DNA of 33,407 bases from Flavobacteriales bacterium UBA7690 (lineage in GTDB: Bacteria; Bacteroidota; Bacteroidia; Flavobacteriales_F; PHOS-HE28): the NCBI GenBank assembly GCA_002482775.1, contig DLGQ01000111.1:1-33407 (forward strand), written 5' to 3'. Numbering within the stretch: position 1 is the stretch's first letter; each line of letters opens with the position of its first letter. The position numbers were made by a program, and so were the translations under genes. This document shows positions 30,461-33,407 of this stretch, in pieces. The notes below the pieces were generated by a model. The model did not search any database. It was not told where the DNA came from and worked only from the letters and a program-made list of their open reading frames with translations.

Positions 30461-32070
30461 AACGCGATGGTCGCGGCACCGGTGTGGGGTGGCTTGTAGC
30501 GCTCGGGTGCGTGCTGGTGTCCTTCGTGGTTTTCGCAGCCTTGTTGGGACCTGGCCGCGCGGTACGGATCGCGGCAGCATCGTTCCTCAGTACCACGGTG
30601 GATGGCTTGGCCGAATTCCCTGATCCGCATCGACTGCGCGTGGTGGAGGTCCACATCGATCCCGCATGCCTCGATACGCTCAACAGCGACCTGCCGTGGA
30701 GCGGCGATGATAACATGCCCGCCGTGCTCCTGGAGAACAGTGTGGAGTATCCGGTCAAGTTCCGGTACCGCGGGATCTACTCGGCCTCGCATTATCTCGG
30801 TGGTAAGAAGTCGTTCCGCCTGTCGCTAAAGAAGGAGGGGCCTTTCAAGCCTTACCGCAAGCTCAACTTCATCAACCCGAAGTCGTTCAACATGGTGAAC
30901 AACCATATGGGCATGTGGATCGCGGGACGCATGGGGGTAGCGACCCCGTGGAACGAAATGGTCTTCGTGCGGATCAACGGCGAAGACCATGGTGTGATGG
31001 AACTGTACGAGCAACCCGGCGGTGACTTTGAACGCAACCGGAGGTTAACGAAGGAAGAGGTGCCGGTGTACCGTGGTGAGTATCCGCCCATAACCGGAAG
31101 GGAGTTGACGGAGAAGCGCACCCTCTGGCGCAAAGCATCGAACTGGGAGTACGTTAGCGATGCGGACGGCACGGTGGCCCATGCCCTGCTGGAAGCCTTG
31201 GTGGGTGTGATCTACGACAGTACCCTCACCATTCCGCAAAGGCGGGATACGTTGGCCAAGCTCATCGATGTGGATGCCTATGCGCGATACCTCGCCGCCA
31301 TGTTGGTGGTGAACACCAAGCACATGGACCAGTACCACAACCAATGGCTGGTCATGTCCGAACGCACGGGTTTGTTCTACCCGATCTTCTGGGATGGGCT
31401 CTTGATGTTCCCACCGGAAGGGGAACCGTTGTATTTCATCAACGACGCACTGGCACATTGGTTCCTGCGTATCCCGGAGTGGCGGCTGATACGGGACAGG
31501 TACGCTTATCAAGGCTTGAAGGACCTCCACTCCAGTGGTGCTTTCATGCAGGAGTACGACCGCACCATCGAGCGCATCAAACCTTCTATCCTCGCGGACC
31601 GCAACAAGTACGGACATGTTTCACTAGTACCTGCTGATGTGCATCTGTTCTCCGTTGCGCACGTCATCAGTTCGTTCGCCAGCATGCGCAGCAACGTGAA
31701 CGCTTACTGGGACCGTACACTGGCCCGCCTCGCTGATCGATCGGTCAAGATCGAACGAGGGAGCACGCTTCATATCCTCACGGCCAACGAAGCGCCACTT
31801 GAACTACGTTGGCGCAGCTTCGATGAAGCACCTCCCGTTGTTCTCGCAGGGAAGGAGCAGCTCACGGCTACTCGTAAGGAAGGAGCTTGGTCCGTGCTGG
31901 TGTACCGGGAGGTGGCCTTGCCCGATGGGAGTTGGGACAGGCCATTCGCGAATTGGCAACACTACGTGGTGAAGCCGATGGACCTCACGTTGACCTTCCC
32001 GAACGGCGTGCCTCCCGGACTGTCGATCACCAATGCCATCACCGATGAAGCGGTCGATCAAGCCCCGTAA
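30457..32070 (+). CDS. CotH kinase-family protein
   Basis: A 537-residue protein with an N-terminal membrane anchor (GWLVALGCVLVSFVVFAALLG, about 11-31). A CotH-like domain follows: GKKSFRLSLKKEGPF (about 113-127), KLNFINPKSFNMVNNHMGMW, TPWNEMVFVRINGEDHGVMELYEQ, and the later NTKHMDQYHNQWLV and PIFWDGLLM. CotH proteins are atypical protein kinases that phosphorylate spore-coat proteins in Bacillus; bacterial relatives outside spore formers are uncharacterised. The start at 30457 overlaps the upstream stop by 4 nt. Its end overlaps the next gene by 26 nt. The domain should face the periplasm or cell surface. Kinase activity is not proven by what I can see. Confidence 0.85.
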   Translation: MKRDGRGTGVGWLVALGCVLVSFVVFAALLGPGRAVRIAAASFLSTTVDGLAEFPDPHRLRVVEVHIDPACLDTLNSDLPWSGDDNMPAVLLENSVEYPVKFRYRGIYSASHYLGGKKSFRLSLKKEGPFKPYRKLNFINPKSFNMVNNHMGMWIAGRMGVATPWNEMVFVRINGEDHGVMELYEQPGGDFERNRRLTKEEVPVYRGEYPPITGRELTEKRTLWRKASNWEYVSDADGTVAHALLEALVGVIYDSTLTIPQRRDTLAKLIDVDAYARYLAAMLVVNTKHMDQYHNQWLVMSERTGLFYPIFWDGLLMFPPEGEPLYFINDALAHWFLRIPEWRLIRDRYAYQGLKDLHSSGAFMQEYDRTIERIKPSILADRNKYGHVSLVPADVHLFSVAHVISSFASMRSNVNAYWDRTLARLADRSVKIERGSTLHILTANEAPLELRWRSFDEAPPVVLAGKEQLTATRKEGAWSVLVYREVALPDGSWDRPFANWQHYVVKPMDLTLTFPNGVPPGLSITNAITDEAVDQAP

Positions 32071-33407
32071 AGTGGGCATGATGCCTTGGCTCATCGGCTT
32101 GGGGCTGATGGGCGGCCTGCTGTTCCTGCTGTTCTCCTTCGGCCAGGCCCACTGGTTGCGCAAGTTGCCGTTCGCGGCGGCGGAAGGGGATGAGTGGACC
32201 ATCTACAACGCGTTGTTCGATCGGTCCACCACCAGGTCGGATACGAGTACTTCAGTGATCTATCGTTTCGGGGGATCGAGCGAAGTTGCAGCATGTATCG
32301 AGGATCAACGCGGAGGGGCATGGCGTACCCGCTGGTTCGAAGCGGATGGGTACGGCGATTCGGTTGAAGTACGGAACCTTTCGGATCGTGCAGGTATCCT
32401 GGTGCGGTTCAAGAAGACCGCACTGTACAGGGATCAACGTCGCATCATGCTCACGCCTGCGACAGCGGAGCATGAACGGTCGCCGTTGCTGGTCTCCTTG
32501 GCCGCGGAAATGGGCTTGGTCACCACGTCCACTTCACGCGTGCGCGTGCTTTCCTGCGGGAAGGAACTTGGGGAGTATTCCAGAACGGAATGGGTGGATG
32601 CGGAGATGTTGGAGCGAAAGGGTCTCCATGGTGTTACGTTGTTGAAGCAAGGTTTCGATCCTTCCCGTCCTGACCAGCAATTCGTCGCGATCGATGCGGA
32701 CAGTTCGGAACGTGTGCAACTACGGGGTGTGGTGGAGCGTGCCTTGTCCGAGGTACAACGTGGCAACACCGATATGCTTGCCGGACTTGTGGATGAGAAG
32801 GCGGCCGTAGCTTGGTTGCTGATGGCTTGGATAGACGGTCGTGATCTTCGCGCGGAACCGGTCACATTCATCTATCACTGGTCAACGGGGCATTTCAGCC
32901 CGATCTACCAACCACCTTCTCGTAGCGGTCCATCTGCTGATGGTGCGCCACTGGCTTACAACCTGCTTACCCCTTTGTTGCGCAGACCGGCTTTCAAGGC
33001 GCTCTTCCAAAAACGTCAAGCAGAGCTCGCCGCGAAGCTTCCGGAGTTGGAACAACGCTGGCGATCGAACATGGGGATGGATACTTCAACAAGGACCATC
33101 TTCTCTGCCACCCATCTCGCGGACGTCAACGCGGTGACACACCTGGATCGGCCTTTGCTCTTCGGCCCCGGGCACGCAACGTTCGTGAATGGCATGTACC
33201 TTCCACCGGTAGCCACGGTCTCGAACGAGGACACGGCCATGCTTGCGCTCATCTCCAAGCGCTACAAGCTCGTCGTGCAAGGCGATTCGGTGATCTTCCC
33301 GCGCGGTAAGTACATGATCAACGAGGACCTGGAATTCCCCGCTGGCCGAAGCGTGCTCATGCTCCAGGGCGCGCGGATCTTCTTGGCAGCAGGCAAGAGC
33401 ATCGTAT
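32045..33407 (+). CDS. CotH-like surface protein, truncated by window edge
   Basis: A frame opening at ATG 32045 stays open for 454 codons to the window end. It starts MKRSIKPRKVGMMPWLIG with a membrane anchor (about 13-32). A region then recalls a diverged CotH domain: RRIMLTPATAEHERSPLLVSLAAEMGL, followed by RVLSCGKELGEYSRTEW, parallel to the HMGMW...GEDHGVMELYEQ part of the preceding gene. Near the edge, VIFPRGKYMINEDLEFPAGRSVLMLQ looks like the first strands of a right-handed beta-helix, a common partner of CotH domains. It overlaps the upstream gene by 26 nt in another frame, so it is co-translated. The real stop lies outside, so size and C-terminal sorting signals are unknown. Confidence 0.7.
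   Translation, partial: MKRSIKPRKVGMMPWLIGLGLMGGLLFLLFSFGQAHWLRKLPFAAAEGDEWTIYNALFDRSTTRSDTSTSVIYRFGGSSEVAACIEDQRGGAWRTRWFEADGYGDSVEVRNLSDRAGILVRFKKTALYRDQRRIMLTPATAEHERSPLLVSLAAEMGLVTTSTSRVRVLSCGKELGEYSRTEWVDAEMLERKGLHGVTLLKQGFDPSRPDQQFVAIDADSSERVQLRGVVERALSEVQRGNTDMLAGLVDEKAAVAWLLMAWIDGRDLRAEPVTFIYHWSTGHFSPIYQPPSRSGPSADGAPLAYNLLTPLLRRPAFKALFQKRQAELAAKLPELEQRWRSNMGMDTSTRTIFSATHLADVNAVTHLDRPLLFGPGHATFVNGMYLPPVATVSNEDTAMLALISKRYKLVVQGDSVIFPRGKYMINEDLEFPAGRSVLMLQGARIFLAAGKSIV

Noticed and set aside
1..33407. CRISPR array, integrase, transposase or prophage genes
   Set aside because: No regularly spaced direct repeats and no recognisable recombinase, transposase or phage structural gene were found.

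Overview
The window reads as a GC-rich Bacteroidota chromosome, probably of Flavobacteriales type. Supporting features are C-terminal type IX secretion (T9SS type A) sorting domains, a Bacteroidota-style LptD, a PIF1-like helicase with a C-terminal HTH domain, DUF1800/DUF1501 pairs, a DUF4260 protein, and the gene order lptD / amidase / MlaD / two Fe-S proteins / 'ABC transporter ATPase' family protein. Genus cannot be named from the sequence alone.

Layout. 1-1251: a gene-free start, then on the minus strand a cold-shock protein with a clear terminator, a small exported protein and a YtxJ-type bacilliredoxin. 1467-3782: a PIF1-like helicase. 3820-4385: a Fic/Doc toxin-antitoxin pair, both genes broken only by in-frame TAG codons. 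4436-5851: RNA ligase rtcB, divergent from a small membrane protein (5889-6263). 6274-6758: five closely packed minus-strand tRNA genes (Arg, Glu, Asp, Lys, Phe). The Asp gene carries a 19-nt perfect hairpin inserted in its T arm. 6825-7931: a slipin. 7932-9244 has no convincing protein gene. It holds what looks like a circularly permuted tRNA-Asn (the 3' half lies before the 5' half) and eight stem-loops.

9245-16771: two paralogous DUF1800-DUF1501 operons on the minus strand, with a plus-strand Cys-rich hypothetical gene between them. 17074-18938: exonuclease III, a DUF4260 membrane protein and a glutamine amidotransferase (PabA/TrpG). 19065-26219: lptD on the minus strand, divergent from amidase - MlaD - membrane Fe-S protein - HdrB-like Fe-S protein, a cell-envelope and redox block. 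A CAATGTTCAAT-type inverted repeat lies between the last two genes. 26253-29898: two paralogous polytopic membrane proteins resembling GT-C (GT39-like) glycosyltransferases, flanking a plus-strand gene. 30053-33407: an overlapping three-gene operon (small membrane protein, CotH-family protein, and a second CotH-like protein that runs off the window edge).

The most unusual feature is the RNA-biology region at 4.4-8.5 kb. It combines an RNA ligase, tRNA genes of which three lack the normally invariant U8, a tRNA with a hairpin insertion, and two tRNA halves in permuted order that rejoin on paper into a near-perfect tRNA-Asn(GUU). Whether RtcB has anything to do with these tRNAs is inference only.
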